A stretch of DNA of 58,855 bases from Ramlibacter sp. (GCA_021323335.1 JAJTCN010000023.1:1-58855), one strand, 5' to 3'. Numbered from the stretch's first letter, positions 29,462 through 38,662 are shown. Notes: a model not told the origin generated them from the letters alone. Program-made: numbers and translations.

Positions 29462-32400
29462 TTAAAACGGCAAGTTCAGGTTGCGCAGGTCGCGCTTCGT
29501 CTCCACCAGCACCAGCGGACCTTCATCCGCCACCTGCACCGGCGGACGCTCGCGCGGCACGTGCGCCGGCTTCGGCTCCGCTGCCATCGCTGCCTGCGCA
29601 GCGGCGATCTTCTCGGCATCCGACAACACCCACTGCAGGCCCGAACCTTCCGCCACGTTCTTCAGGTCATCGACGGGCAGCTGGAAGGCCTGCACGCGCG
29701 GCAGCGCAGCGCCGGCGGCGGGCGCCGAAGGTGCGGCCGCGGCCGGCTGCTGCGCGCGCGCCTGGCCGTTGCCGGCATGGTGCTCGCGCGGCAACGGCGC
29801 GTGGCCGGCGAACACTTCCTGTTCGGCCGGGGACACTTCCGCGCCGGTCGCCACGTCGGCCACCTGCACCGGGCTGTCGCCGCGCTCGCCCCGTTCGCGG
29901 CGGTCGCGGCCGTAGCGGTCACGCGAACGGCGGTCGCGCCGGCCCTCGTCGCCGCCGCCCTCGGTGGGACGCGCTTCGTCGAAGTGCAGGTGCGACTCCA
30001 GCACCGGATCGGCCATGGGCGGACGCTGCGCATCCGCCGATTCCGTCACCGCGCCGACCGAGCCGGCGGCGCCGGCCATGGCTTCGCCTTCATCGGCAGG
30101 CTGGGCGTCGCGCGGACCACGGTCGTCGCGGCGTTCGCCACGCTCCGAGCGTTCGCGCCGCCGGCCGTCGCCACGATCGCCACGCTCGCTCCGGGCGTCC
30201 TGGCGCGGCTGCTGCGGTGCGCCGCCTTCGTTGCTGGCGTCCTGGGCTTCCACCGGCGCGCCTTCGCCTGCGGCATTGCGCTGCAGCAGTTCCTGGCGCT
30301 CGCGCTCCGCCCGTTCGGTCTCGCGGCGCTGGCGCGCCTCGAAACGCTCGCGGCTCTCAGCCGGCTCGCGGTCGTCGCGGCCTTCGCGCGGGGGCTGGCC
30401 TTCGCGGCTCTCGCGCGGCTGCTGGGGCTGCTGCGGCTCGCGGTTGTCACGGGCCTGGCGCGCCTCGCGCGGCTCGCGGCTGTCGCGCGACTCGCGGGGC
30501 TCGCGGCTGTCACGGGACTCGCGCGGCTCACGGCTGTCGCGCGATTGCGGCTCACGCTGCTCGCCTCTGCTGTCGCGCGCTTCCCGCGGCTCACGCTGGT
30601 CGCTCGCCTCGCGGGGTTCGCGCTGCTCGCGTTGGCGGCTGTCGCCACCACGGCTGTCACCACCACGGCTGTCGCCGCCCCGGCTGTCACCGCCGCGGCT
30701 GCGGTCGTTGCGGCGGCCGTCGCTGCGCTGCGCGTCGCGCTGGCCCTCGGGCTTCTGCGCGGACTGTTCGCCGTTCGCGGCGACCGGTTCGCGCTTCTCG
30801 CCCTCTCGGCGGCCATCGCCGCCACGGCGGCTGTCGCTGCCGCGGCTGTCGCGGCCGCGGTCACGTCCGCCACGGCGGCTGTCGCGCCGGCCGTCGCTCT
30901 TGCCTTCGCTGCGGCCGTCGCTGCGGCTTTCGCCGCGGCCGTCAACGCGCGGCTCGCGCTTGTCTTCCTTGCTGCCGGCGGCGCTGGGCGCTGCAGCGGG
31001 CACGGGCGCCGGATCGGTCGGCGCGAGTCCGAGCACGGTCTTGAACCAGGAGAAGAAACCTTTCTCGGCCGGCGCCTGGGCCTGCACCGGCGCGGCTGCG
31101 GGGGCGGGCGCCGGCGCGGGCGCCGCCTTGGCTACCGGCTCCTGCACCGGCGGCTTGGCGACGGGCATCGGCGCGGGCGCGTCGGGCAGCACGCCCTTGA
31201 TCAGCGGCTCCTGCTTGTTGGTGCGCTCGTGCGAGCGGCGGGTCACGGCGGTCGGGTCTTCGATCTCCTCGGCCATGTGGTAGCTCGCGCGCAGGCTGTC
31301 GAGGCGCGGGTCGTCGTGCTTCAGGCGCTCCAGCCGGTAGTTCGGCGTCTCGAGCGTCTTGTTCGGCACCATCAGCACGTTGATGCGCTGCTTCATCTCG
31401 ATCTTGGCGATCTCGGGGCGCTTCTCGTTCAGCAGGAACGAAGCCACTTCCACCGGCACCTGCACGTGCACGGCGGCCGTGCCGTCCTTCATCGACTCTT
31501 CCTGGATGATCCGCAGGATCTGCAGGGCGGAGCTCTCGGTGTCGCGGATGTGGCCGTGGCCGCTGCAACGCGGGCAGGGGATGGAGGCGCCTTCGGACAG
31601 GGCCGGGCGCAGGCGCTGGCGGCTCATCTCCATCAGGCCGAACTTGCTGATGGAGCCGAACTGCACCCGGGCGCGGTCCTGCCGCAGCGCGTCGCGCAGG
31701 CGGTTTTCCACTTCGCGGCGGTTCTTCGACTCTTCCATGTCGATGAAGTCGATGACGATCAGGCCGCCGAGGTCGCGCAGGCGCATCTGGCGGGCCACTT
31801 CGTCGGCCGCTTCCAGGTTGGTGCGCGTCGCGGTTTCCTCGATGTCGCCGCCCTTGATGGCGCGCGCCGAGTTGACGTCGATCGACACCAGCGCTTCAGT
31901 ATGGTCAATGACGACCACGCCGCCGGACGGCAGCTTCACCTCGCGGGCATAGGCCGACTCGATCTGGTGCTCGATCTGGAAGCGGGCGAACAGCGGTGCG
32001 TCGTCCCGATAGCGCTTCACGCGGGCCGCGTGTTCCGGCATCACGTGCGCCATGAACTGGTGCGCCTGGTCGTAGATGTCGTCGGTGTCGATCAGGATGT
32101 CGCCGATGTCGTGATTGAAGTAGTCACGGATCGCACGGATGACGAGGCTCGACTCCTGGTAGATCAGGTAGGCGCCCTTGCCGCCCTTGGAGGCGCCTTC
32201 GATGGCGGTCCAGAGCTTCAGCAGGTAGTTCAGGTCCCACTGCAGCTCGGGGGCGCTGCGGCCGATGCCGGCGGTGCGGGCGATGATGGACATGCCGTTG
32301 GGGTATTCCAACTGGTCCATGTTCTCCTTGAGCTCGGCCCGGTCGTCGCCCTCGATCCGCCGGCTGACGCCGCCGCCGCGCGGGTTGTTCGGCATCAGCA

Positions 32401-32779
32401 CGACGTAGCGGCCGGCCAGCGAGATGAAGGTGGTGAGTGCCGCGCCCTTGTTGCCGCGCTCTTCCTTCTCCACCTGGACCAGCAGTTCCTGGCCTTCCTT
32501 GATCGCTTCGTTGATGCGGGCCTGCGAGACCGACACGCCGGAGGCGAAGTACTGCTTGGAGATTTCCTTGAACGGCAGGAAGCCGTGGCGGTCCTCGCCG
32601 TAGTCCACGAAGCAGGCTTCGAGCGAAGGCTCCACCCGCGTCACGACCGCCTTGTAGATGTTGCCCTTGCGCTGTTCGCGCCCCTCGATCTCGATTTCGT
32701 AGTCGAGCAGTTTCTGCCCGTCAACGATCGCCAGCCGGCGTTCCTCCGCCTGCGTGGCGTTGATCAGCATCCGCTTCAT
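29462..32779 (-). CDS. rne: Ribonuclease E
   Basis: The main endoribonuclease of mRNA decay and rRNA/tRNA processing, scaffold of the degradosome. In the 1105-residue protein the S1 domain covers about 38-120, the 5'-sensor lies around 130-175, catalytic Asp301 (VSIDVNSAR) and Asp344 ([10 protein letters not shown]) correspond to D303/D346 of E. coli, and the Zn-link CPRC is at 402-405. The C-terminal half is disordered, with an Ala/Pro stretch, then a highly basic Arg/Asp/Ser/Gly region (about 620-850) with tandem repeats, and ends [11 protein letters not shown]. The start has AAAGGUGA 6 nt upstream. The leader of about 500 nt fits autoregulation. Confidence 0.96.
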   Translation of the reverse strand: MKRMLINATQAEERRLAIVDGQKLLDYEIEIEGREQRKGNIYKAVVTRVEPSLEACFVDYGEDRHGFLPFKEISKQYFASGVSVSQARINEAIKEGQELLVQVEKEERGNKGAALTTFISLAGRYVVLMPNNPRGGGVSRRIEGDDRAELKENMDQLEYPNGMSIIARTAGIGRSAPELQWDLNYLLKLWTAIEGASKGGKGAYLIYQESSLVIRAIRDYFNHDIGDILIDTDDIYDQAHQFMAHVMPEHAARVKRYRDDAPLFARFQIEHQIESAYAREVKLPSGGVVVIDHTEALVSIDVNSARAIKGGDIEETATRTNLEAADEVARQMRLRDLGGLIVIDFIDMEESKNRREVENRLRDALRQDRARVQFGSISKFGLMEMSRQRLRPALSEGASIPCPRCSGHGHIRDTESSALQILRIIQEESMKDGTAAVHVQVPVEVASFLLNEKRPEIAKIEMKQRINVLMVPNKTLETPNYRLERLKHDDPRLDSLRASYHMAEEIEDPTAVTRRSHERTNKQEPLIKGVLPDAPAPMPVAKPPVQEPVAKAAPAPAPAPAAAPVQAQAPAEKGFFSWFKTVLGLAPTDPAPVPAAAPSAAGSKEDKREPRVDGRGESRSDGRSEGKSDGRRDSRRGGRDRGRDSRGSDSRRGGDGRREGEKREPVAANGEQSAQKPEGQRDAQRSDGRRNDRSRGGDSRGGDSRGGDSRGGDSRQREQREPREASDQREPREARDSRGEQREPQSRDSREPRESRDSREPRESRDSREPREARQARDNREPQQPQQPRESREGQPPREGRDDREPAESRERFEARQRRETERAERERQELLQRNAAGEGAPVEAQDASNEGGAPQQPRQDARSERGDRGDGRRRERSERGERRDDRGPRDAQPADEGEAMAGAAGSVGAVTESADAQRPPMADPVLESHLHFDEARPTEGGGDEGRRDRRSRDRYGRDRRERGERGDSPVQVADVATGAEVSPAEQEVFAGHAPLPREHHAGNGQARAQQPAAAAPSAPAAGAALPRVQAFQLPVDDLKNVAEGSGLQWVLSDAEKIAAAQAAMAAEPKPAHVPRERPPVQVADEGPLVLVETKRDLRNLNLPF
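30450..30560 (-). repeat. Tandem coding repeats in rne (DSREPRES units)
   Basis: Inside rne the protein reads DSREPRES-R three times in succession with small variations, encoded by imperfect 30-33-bp direct repeats on the minus strand. They lie in the basic disordered tail, outside the catalytic domain. Repeat number is likely to vary between strains through slippage. Confidence 0.75.
30637..30700 (-). repeat. 15-bp tandem coding repeats in rne (GGDSR units)
   Basis: Four to five copies of a 15-bp unit (CTGTCACCACCACGG-like on the plus strand) encode GGDSR repeated, an RGG-type RNA-binding motif in the RNase E tail. The units differ mostly at third positions, which shows selection on the peptide. 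Confidence 0.8.
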
Positions 32780-33280
32780 CGCGTCACCTTTTTCTCGTCA
32801 AACATGCCGGCCTCCCTGCGGAGGCCCCACGATGCGGACAGGCGCTTCGAAACGAATGGAATTGCCGGAGTGCGACGCGGCCTGCCGAGCTGTCTAGCTC
32901 AGCAACCGTCGCAAAGGCACAGGGATGGGGGCGAGTGGGCGACGGCGCTGCACCGCAAATGCAGCGGTGGGATTGGCGCCGTCGAGAAGCCATGGCACCT
33001 GCATGGCGGGCGCGGGCAGCAGCCAGCGCCAGAAAGCCAGGAGGAGAACCATCAGCACCGTTGTCTCGCTTTGATCCGTCCGCAAGCCGGGGGCTCGCGG
33101 ACTTCGTATTCCGTATCAGTGTTTCGAAGAGCCGGCCCCTGCCGGCACCGGCCGCGCCACGACGGGCTCAGGCCCGGAATCTGCGCGGCACGATGCCGGT
33201 GGCATCGACCTGCCAGGGCCCGTGCGTTGCGAGGCGTGGACTAAACTGCCAGCCAAATCAACCACTTACAGCGTATCCTG
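32780..33280 (-). promoter_or_regulatory. Long rne leader / rne-rluC divergent intergenic region
   Basis: A 501-bp gene-free stretch. Near the rne start is a stem GGCCTCC / GGAGGCC (32809-32826) about 25 nt upstream of the Shine-Dalgarno. Further up is GTCCGC-A-AGCC / GGCT-C-GCGGAC (33079-33103). Together with a promoter candidate at 33290-33317 this predicts a 5' UTR of about 500 nt. In enterics the rne 5' UTR is long, structured and cleaved by RNase E for feedback control. A 63-codon minus-strand ORF (33085-32894) exists but has no support as a gene. Confidence 0.6.
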
Positions 33281-34270
33281 GTGAAACAGATTATAGGGGG
33301 CCGCCCGCCTCCTGCAAGCGCGGAGGTGCGGTTTCTTGTGGTCGGGGAGGAATCCGCCGGCCAGCGCCTCGACAATTTCCTCATCCGCATCCTCAAGGGC
33401 GTGCCGAAAACGCACGTCTACCGGATCATCCGTTCGGGCGAGGTGCGGGTGAACAAAGGCCGGGCGGCGGCGGACACCCGGGTGGAGGAGGGCGATGTCG
33501 TGCGGCTGCCGCCGGTGCGCATCGCCGAGAGCGTGGCGGCCAAGGCGGACCAGCCGGCGCCGGCGCGTGAATTTCCCATCCTGCTGGAAGACGACCACGT
33601 GCTGGCCATCGACAAGCCCGCGGGCGTGGCCGTGCATGGAGGCAGCGGGGTCAGCTTCGGGGTGATCGAGCAGTTGCGCCAGGCGCGGCCGGCGGCGAAG
33701 CTGCTGGAACTCGTGCACCGGCTGGACCGCGAGACCTCCGGCATCCTGCTGGTGGCCAAGAAGCGCTCGGCGCTCACGAAGCTGCAGGACCAGTTCCGTG
33801 ACCGCGAGACCGGCAAGACCTACCTGGCGCTGGTCACCGGCGCCTGGCCGGCCAACAAGAAGGTCATCGACCAGCCGCTGCACAAGTACCTGCAGGCCGA
33901 TGGCGAGCGGCGCGTGAAGGTGGTGGGCAAGGACGATCCGGACGGGATGAGGGCGATCAGCCTGGTGAAGGTGCAGGAGAAATTCCGGGACTTCACCCTC
34001 CTCGAAGTCACCATCAAGACCGGCCGCACCCACCAGATCCGCGTGCACCTGGCCAGCGCCGGCCACCCGATCGCGGGCGACGACAAGTACGGCGTCTTCG
34101 AGCTGAACAAGACGCTGGCGAAGCAGGGCCTCAAGCGCATGTTCCTGCATGCGTGGCGGTTACAGTTCGATCACCCGGCCACGGGCGAACGCGTCGCGCT
34201 GCTCGCGCCTTTGCCCGCGGAACTGCAGAATTTCATAGCCCATGCCCGCCTCCCGCCCGCGCCGGTTTGA
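33281..34270 (+). CDS. rluC: 23S rRNA pseudouridine synthase RluC type
   Basis: A 329-residue enzyme with an S4 RNA-binding domain (about 27-75, AGQRLDNFLIRILKGVPKTHVYRIIRSGEVRVNKGR) and an RluA-family catalytic domain with Asp149 in HRLDRETSG. RluC makes pseudouridines 955, 2504 and 2580 in E. coli 23S rRNA. GTG at 33281 is taken as start; an internal GTG at codon 16 is possible, since the first 15 residues are not conserved and overlap the rne promoter. Divergence from rne is conserved across proteobacteria. The downstream HAD gene overlaps by 29 nt. Confidence 0.93.
   Translation: MKQIIGGRPPPASAEVRFLVVGEESAGQRLDNFLIRILKGVPKTHVYRIIRSGEVRVNKGRAAADTRVEEGDVVRLPPVRIAESVAAKADQPAPAREFPILLEDDHVLAIDKPAGVAVHGGSGVSFGVIEQLRQARPAAKLLELVHRLDRETSGILLVAKKRSALTKLQDQFRDRETGKTYLALVTGAWPANKKVIDQPLHKYLQADGERRVKVVGKDDPDGMRAISLVKVQEKFRDFTLLEVTIKTGRTHQIRVHLASAGHPIAGDDKYGVFELNKTLAKQGLKRMFLHAWRLQFDHPATGERVALLAPLPAELQNFIAHARLPPAPV
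33290..33317 (-). promoter_or_regulatory. Sigma-70-type promoter candidate for rne
   Basis: On the minus strand TTGCAG (33317-33312), a 16-bp spacer and TATAAT (33295-33290). Transcription would begin around 33283 and run to rne with a leader of about 500 nt. The promoter lies inside the first codons of the divergent rluC, so the two transcription units overlap head to head. Confidence 0.6.
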
Positions 34271-34910
34271 CCTGATCGCCTTCGATTGGGACGGCACCCT
34301 CTTCGACTCGACGCAGATCATCGTGCACTGCATCCAGCAGGCCGTCGCCGACGTCGGGGGCACCGTGCCCTCCGACACGGAAGCCGCCTACGTCATCGGC
34401 ATGGGCCTGATGGATGCGCTGGCCTATGCGGCGCCGGACGTGCCGCGCGAGCGCTACGCGGAGCTCGGCGCCCGGTACCGCCGCCACTACATGGCGCGGC
34501 AGGACGACCTGAGCCTGTTTCCCGGCGTGCTGCCGATGCTGGCCGCGCTGCGCGAGCGCAACCATTGGCTGGCGGTGGCCACCGGCAAGTCGCGCCGCGG
34601 CCTCGACGACGTGCTGCGCAGCGAGCAGCTGCACGGAGTGTTCGACGGCTCCCGTACGGCGGACGAAACGGCCGGCAAGCCGGACCCGCGCATGCTGCAT
34701 GAACTGATGCGCGAGTTCGGGACCGAGCCGGAGCGCACGCTGATGATCGGGGACACCACCCACGACCTGCAGATGGCCCTGAACGCGGGCTGCCCCAGCA
34801 TCGGCGTGAGCTACGGCGCCCACGACACGGCGGGCTTCGAAGCCCTGCGTCCCCAGGTGGTGGTGCATTCGGTGCGCGAGTTGCACGACTGGCTGCTGGA
34901 GCACGCGTAA
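34242..34910 (+). CDS. HAD-IA family phosphatase (Gph/PGMB-like)
   Basis: A 222-residue HAD hydrolase: motif I DWDGTLFDS with nucleophile Asp15 and Asp17, cap domain 24-95, motif II VATGKSRRGL, motif III Lys in AGKPDP and motif IV GDTTHDLQMALNAG. Sequence is closest to phosphoglycolate phosphatase-like proteins encoded beside rluC in betaproteobacteria; actual substrate is unknown. It begins inside the rluC 3' end (29-nt overlap) and is followed after 1 bp by the Rieske gene, so the run 33281-36256 behaves as one operon. Confidence 0.9.
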   Translation: MPASRPRRFDLIAFDWDGTLFDSTQIIVHCIQQAVADVGGTVPSDTEAAYVIGMGLMDALAYAAPDVPRERYAELGARYRRHYMARQDDLSLFPGVLPMLAALRERNHWLAVATGKSRRGLDDVLRSEQLHGVFDGSRTADETAGKPDPRMLHELMREFGTEPERTLMIGDTTHDLQMALNAGCPSIGVSYGAHDTAGFEALRPQVVVHSVRELHDWLLEHA

Positions 34911-34911
34911 G

Positions 34912-35283
34912 GTGGACGAAGCACGGCAAATCCCCCTGTGCAACGGCCGCGACCTCGTCGACGGCGGCCTCGCCGTGCCTTTCGACGTGGTCTATGCCGG
35001 CCAGACCTGCCGCGCCTTCGCCATCCGCTACGAGGGCGGCGTCCACGCCTACCTGAACCGCTGCACCCACGTGGCGATGGAGATGGACTGGCAGCCCAAC
35101 CAGTTCTTCGACGACACCGGCCGCTGGCTGCTGTGCAGCACCCACGGCGCCGCCTACCGGCCTGACACCGGCGCCTGCGCCGGCGGGCCCTGCCGCGGCG
35201 CGCTGGTGCGCATTGCCCTCACGGAAAGGGACGGCGTCGTGCACTGGCATACTGACTACAACCTGCAACCGGTTGCCTTCTGA
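34912..35283 (+). CDS. Rieske [2Fe-2S] domain protein
   Basis: A 123-residue single-domain Rieske protein. Cluster ligands are Cys51 and His53 (NRCTHVAMEMDW) and Cys75 and His78 (LLCSTHGAAYRPDTG). There is no signal peptide or membrane anchor, so it is a cytoplasmic ferredoxin-like protein; partner oxygenase unknown. The GTG start follows TAAG of the HAD gene with one base between. The next gene starts one base after its stop. Confidence 0.92.
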   Translation: MDEARQIPLCNGRDLVDGGLAVPFDVVYAGQTCRAFAIRYEGGVHAYLNRCTHVAMEMDWQPNQFFDDTGRWLLCSTHGAAYRPDTGACAGGPCRGALVRIALTERDGVVHWHTDYNLQPVAF

Positions 35284-35284
35284 C

Positions 35285-36256
35285 ATGAACGATCCCACCC
35301 CTCCGCCGGAATCCCCGGTCCCCGCGCCAGCTCCCGGCTGGGAGCGCAGCACCATGGAGCGCCTGCTGTTCGCCACGCTGGCCGAACAGAAGGCGCAGCG
35401 CCGCTGGCGCACCTTCTTCCGCCTGGCCTGGTTCGCTTTCTTCATCTTCCTGGTCTGGGCCCTCGCATGGCGCGGCGCTCCCGGCACCGACAAGCTGACG
35501 CCGCACACCGCCGTGATCGAGATCGAAGGAGAGATCGGTTCCGGCAACGAGGCCAGCGCCGAGTTCGTCGTCGCCGCCGCCAAGGCCGCCTTCGAGGATG
35601 CGGGCGCGCAGGCCGTGGTGCTGCTGATCAACTCGCCGGGCGGCAGCCCGGTGCAGGCCGGCATCATCAACGACGAGCTGCGCCGGCTGAAGGCCAAGCA
35701 CAAGAAGCCGCTGTACGCGGTGGTCGAGGAGTCCTGCGCCTCCGCCGCTTACTACATCGCCGTCTCGGCCGACCGCATCTATGTGGACAAGGCCAGCATC
35801 GTCGGCAGCATCGGCGTGCTGATGGAAGGCTTCGGCTTCACGGGCCTGATGGAGAAGCTGGGCATCGAGCGCCGGCTGATGACCGCCGGCGAGAACAAGG
35901 GCTTCCTCGACCCGTTCAGCCCGCAGACCGAGCGCCAGCGCCAGCACGCGCAGGAGATGCTGAACCACGTGCACAAGCAGTTCATCGACGTGGTGCGCGC
36001 CGGCCGGGGCAAGCGCCTGAAGGAAGTGCCGGAGCTGTTCAGCGGCCTGTTCTGGACCGGCCAGCAAGCCGTGGAACTCGGCCTGGCCGACCAGCTGGGC
36101 AACCTCGACTTCGTCGCCCGCGAGGTGATCAAGGCCGAAGAACTGGTGGACTACACCCGCCACGAGAACGTGGCCGAAAAGCTGGCCAAGCGCTTCGGCG
36201 CCGCGATCGGCGAGGGTGCGGTCAAGGCGCTGCGGACGATGCCGCCGTTGCGGTGA
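35285..36256 (+). CDS. S49 family signal-peptide peptidase (SppA-like)
   Basis: A 323-residue membrane-anchored protease: hydrophilic N-terminus, one membrane helix at about 44-62 (FRLAWFAFFIFLVWALAW), then a ClpP-like S49 domain with NSPGGSPVQAG (116-125), the nucleophile Ser153 (EESCASAAYYIA) and general-base Lys205 (TAGENKGFLDPF). The short 67-type length agrees with bacterial SppA monomers with one protease domain. It degrades signal peptides or membrane fragments in the periplasmic face. It ends 10 bp before the large palindrome at 36266. Confidence 0.92.
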   Translation: MNDPTPPPESPVPAPAPGWERSTMERLLFATLAEQKAQRRWRTFFRLAWFAFFIFLVWALAWRGAPGTDKLTPHTAVIEIEGEIGSGNEASAEFVVAAAKAAFEDAGAQAVVLLINSPGGSPVQAGIINDELRRLKAKHKKPLYAVVEESCASAAYYIAVSADRIYVDKASIVGSIGVLMEGFGFTGLMEKLGIERRLMTAGENKGFLDPFSPQTERQRQHAQEMLNHVHKQFIDVVRAGRGKRLKEVPELFSGLFWTGQQAVELGLADQLGNLDFVAREVIKAEELVDYTRHENVAEKLAKRFGAAIGEGAVKALRTMPPLR

Positions 36257-36265
36257 TTTGCGCGG

Positions 36266-36369
36266 AAGCTGGGGTTCGCCTTCGGGCTCACCGCTAGCCT
36301 ACGAGCCATTGCCGAATCCGTGCCCGCCGGTTGTAGGCTGGCGGTGAGCCCGCAGGCGAACCCCAGCTT
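36266..36369. terminator. 104-nt palindrome between convergent genes
   Basis: Arms 36266-36302 and 36333-36369 (37 nt each, starting AAGCTGGGGTTCGCC) are inverted complements with 2 mismatches, loop 30 nt. The palindrome abuts the stop codon of the 36370 gene and begins 10 bp after the S49 peptidase stop. It should form a very stable hairpin in either transcript and probably serves as a bidirectional terminator. Confidence 0.8.
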
Positions 36370-37128
36370 TCATTGGCCGAGGGCAAAAACTGCGGGAACG
36401 TCGTTCGTCACCGGCTCGCCCTGTTTCTTCCACTCCGAAACCAGCGCACTGCGGCACCGCGCCGTCGGCAGCGTCAACGCCAAGGCCACCGCGACGCGTG
36501 TCGTGGGCCTGAGCGACTGCAGCATGGCCTGCCACAAGGCCACGTTGCGATACGGCGTCTCGATGAACAGCTGCGACTGGCCCGTGCGCAGGGCCAGCGC
36601 TTCCAGTTCGCGCAGGCGCTGCTGCCGGGCGGCCGCTTCCTGCGGCAGGTAGCCGACGAAGGCAAAGTTCTGGCCATTCAGGCCGCTGGCCGCCAGCGTG
36701 AGCAGCAGCGAGACCGGGCCCACCAGCGGCACCACCTCGATGCCGAGGTCGTGCGCGGCGCGCACCACCGACGAGCCGGGATCGGCGATCGCCGGCATGC
36801 CGGCTTCGCTCACCAGGCCGATGTCGTGGCCGTCGAGCGCCGGCTGCAGCAGGCCCCGCGCATCGAAGGAGGCGGGCGCGTGGTCGCCCTTCTTGTGCAC
36901 GGCGCGCGGCAGTTCCTGGATCTGCTGCTGTTGCAGCGGCGCGGCGAGCGCCTGCACTTCGCCGACCCGCTTGAGGAAGCCGCGCGCCGATTTCGCGTTC
37001 TCGCAGATCCAGTGCGTCAGGCCCGCGGCGACGCCGATGGTGCCCGCCGGCAGCACGTCGGCCAGCGGCGCCACGGCATCGCAGCCGAAATCGAGCGGCG
37101 TCGGGACCAGGTAGAGCCGGCCCTTCAT
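36370..37128 (-). CDS. SAM-dependent methyltransferase, tetrapyrrole-methylase fold (RsmI-related)
   Basis: A 252-residue protein resembling RsmI (16S rRNA C1402 2'-O-methyltransferase), but not orthodox RsmI: it begins MKGRLYLVPTPLDFG and lacks the ATPIGNLGD start. Conserved parts are GLVSEAGMPAIADPGSSVVRAAHDLGIEVVPLVGP and ASGLNGQNFAFVGYLPQ, then QLFIETPYRN. Partners of this subfamily beside maf are common in betaproteobacteria; the target is unknown. It overlaps maf by 4 nt (ATGA). Confidence 0.85.
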   Translation of the reverse strand: MKGRLYLVPTPLDFGCDAVAPLADVLPAGTIGVAAGLTHWICENAKSARGFLKRVGEVQALAAPLQQQQIQELPRAVHKKGDHAPASFDARGLLQPALDGHDIGLVSEAGMPAIADPGSSVVRAAHDLGIEVVPLVGPVSLLLTLAASGLNGQNFAFVGYLPQEAAARQQRLRELEALALRTGQSQLFIETPYRNVALWQAMLQSLRPTTRVAVALALTLPTARCRSALVSEWKKQGEPVTNDVPAVFALGQ

Positions 37129-37733
37129 CCGAGCACCCGCACGCCGGCCGCGCGCAGCATCCGGCAGGTGCGGATCAGGGGCAGGCCGACCAGGGCGGTG
37201 GGGTCGTCGCTGTCGATGGCATCCAGCAGCGCGATGCCCAGCCCCTCGCTCTTGGCGCTGCCCGCGCAGTCGTAAGGCTGCTCGGCGTGCAGGTAGGCCT
37301 CGATCTCGGGCAGTTCCAGCTGGCGGAAGCGCACCCGCACGGGCGCCAGGTCGTGCTGCGCGAAGCCGCTCTCGGCGCACATCACCGTCACCGCCGTCTG
37401 GAAGATCACCGTGCGGCCGCTCATCCTGCGCAACTGCGCCAGGGCGTTGGCATGGTTGCCCGGCTTGCCCAGCGGCTCGCCGTCGAGGTCCGCCACCTGG
37501 TCGGAGCCGATCACCACCGCGCCCGGATGCAGGCGCGCCACGGCTGCGGCCTTGGCCGCGGCCAGCCGGCGGGCAAGCTGGGCAGGCGCTTCGCCCGCGA
37601 CCGGGGTCTCGTCCACGTCCGGCGGCACGACGCTGAATTCCAGCCTCAGCCGTGCCAGCAGTTCGCGGCGGTAGACGGAAGTGGAACCCAGCACCAGCGG
37701 GCGCGCGGCGGGAGCGGCGGGGGAGGGAGGCAT
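37125..37733 (-). CDS. maf: Maf family nucleotide pyrophosphatase
   Basis: A 202-residue house-cleaning pyrophosphatase hydrolysing non-canonical nucleoside triphosphates. Signature parts: LVLGSTSVYRRELLARL at the N-terminus, DVDETP, VIGSDQVADLDGEPLGKPG and the C-terminal KSEGLGIALLDAIDSDDPTALVGLPL. The pattern GSDQVA with KSEGLG points to the YceF subgroup (7-methyl-GTP in E. coli), not the dTTP/UTP group. It is divergent from yceD with only 25 bp between starts, a conserved arrangement. Confidence 0.93.
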   Translation of the reverse strand: MPPSPAAPAARPLVLGSTSVYRRELLARLRLEFSVVPPDVDETPVAGEAPAQLARRLAAAKAAAVARLHPGAVVIGSDQVADLDGEPLGKPGNHANALAQLRRMSGRTVIFQTAVTVMCAESGFAQHDLAPVRVRFRQLELPEIEAYLHAEQPYDCAGSAKSEGLGIALLDAIDSDDPTALVGLPLIRTCRMLRAAGVRVLG

Positions 37734-37758
37734 CCGCCGATTCTCTTACACTGGCCGC

Positions 37759-38301
37759 ATGGCCAAGGACTACGATCCGCACCGCCTCGACGTGCGCCGC
37801 TTCGCCGAGGAGGCAGCCGAGCTCGCGGGCGAAGACGGGCTGCGCCGCTACCACCGGCTCTCCGCCGAAACGCAGGAGGCCGCCGCGGACCGCCCGGTCA
37901 CCTGGCAGGCGCGCGGCGAGCTGCTGAATCCGGGCCACGTGCATCCGCAGGTCTGGCTGCACCTCGATGCCGCGGCCCACCTGCCGCTGGTCTGCCAGCG
38001 CTGCCTGGCCCCGGTGGAGGTGCCCCTGGAGGTGCACCGCTCCTTTCGCTTCGTCCCCGACGAGGCCACGGCGGCCGCGGAGGACGACGCCGCGGAGGAG
38101 GACCTGCTGGCGCTCAGCCGCAGCTTCGACCTGGTCGAACTGGTGGAGGACGAGCTCCTGATGGAGTTGCCGGTCGCCCCGATGCACGAGGTGTGCCCCC
38201 AGCCCGTGAAGATGTCCGCCGAGGACGAGGACTTCGACGCGGCCGGCGCCGAGCGCGAGAACCCGTTTGCCGTCCTGGGGCGCCTGAAGGCCGGCAAGTA
38301 G
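37759..38301 (+). CDS. yceD: YceD/DUF177 family 23S rRNA accumulation protein
   Basis: A 180-residue protein of the DUF177 family, known to promote 23S rRNA accumulation in E. coli and plants. It carries the CxxC pair in LPLVCQRCLAPVEVPL (about residues 79-84), an acidic middle (EATAAAEDDAAEEDLLAL) and the closing ENPFAVLGRLKAGK. The ATG giving MAKDYDPHRLDV is chosen; upstream in-frame Met codons fall inside the maf start. Just upstream of rpmF as in most proteobacteria. Confidence 0.92.
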   Translation: MAKDYDPHRLDVRRFAEEAAELAGEDGLRRYHRLSAETQEAAADRPVTWQARGELLNPGHVHPQVWLHLDAAAHLPLVCQRCLAPVEVPLEVHRSFRFVPDEATAAAEDDAAEEDLLALSRSFDLVELVEDELLMELPVAPMHEVCPQPVKMSAEDEDFDAAGAERENPFAVLGRLKAGK

Positions 38302-38321
38302 GCGGGGCGGACGAGTTGGGC

Positions 38322-38327
38322 TATAAT
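38322..38327 (+). promoter_or_regulatory. TATAAT element before rpmF
   Basis: A perfect TATAAT 21 bp after the yceD stop and about 130 bp before rpmF. The -35 side has no clear hexamer at the normal distance (GTTGGGC directly abuts). It is a likely start for the rpmF-plsX-fab transcript. The leader 38335-38457 has no evident fold or ORF. Confidence 0.5.
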
Positions 38328-38457
38328 CGCGGGCTTCGCGCCACCAGGCCGCCGGCATGCCCATGGGGCATCCTGCGTTCGTCGCGACCCTTCCAACCCA
38401 TCAACCTGCCGATCGCGTGCCCCGCTGCGCGCGGCACACAGATTCCAGGAGCCCGTC

Positions 38458-38640
38458 ATGGCTGTCCAGCAAAACAAGAAGTCGCCTTCCAAGCGCGGCA
38501 TGCACCGTTCGCACAACGCCCTGGTCACGCCGGGCATCGCGGTCGAGCCCACCACGGGCGAGACGCACCTGCGCCACCACATCAGCCCCACGGGCTTCTA
38601 TCGCGGCCGCAAGGTCGTGAAGACCAAGAACGACGCCTGA
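38458..38640 (+). CDS. rpmF: 50S ribosomal protein L32
   Basis: A 60-residue protein, [20 protein letters not shown] at the start, [23 protein letters not shown] at the end: ribosomal protein L32. The zinc-binding cysteines seen in some L32 are absent, i.e. this is the C-minus form. AGGAG lies 7 nt before the ATG. It precedes plsX as in nearly all proteobacteria, linking ribosome and lipid synthesis, with a terminator-like hairpin in between. Confidence 0.98.
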   Translation: MAVQQNKKSPSKRGMHRSHNALVTPGIAVEPTTGETHLRHHISPTGFYRGRKVVKTKNDA

Positions 38641-38662
38641 TCCTGCGATCACGGGATCCCGG

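Noticed and set aside
32894..33085. 63-codon hydrophobic minus-strand ORF in the rne leader
   Set aside because: Could be a leader peptide, but no ribosome site or other coding sign is visible; composition fits chance.
29561..33244. Very long plus-strand open frame (1227 codons) opposite rne
   Set aside because: It is the mirror of a GC-rich gene with strong third-position bias; its translation is low-complexity Ala/Arg/Leu, has no recognisable domain, and rne on the other strand is certain.
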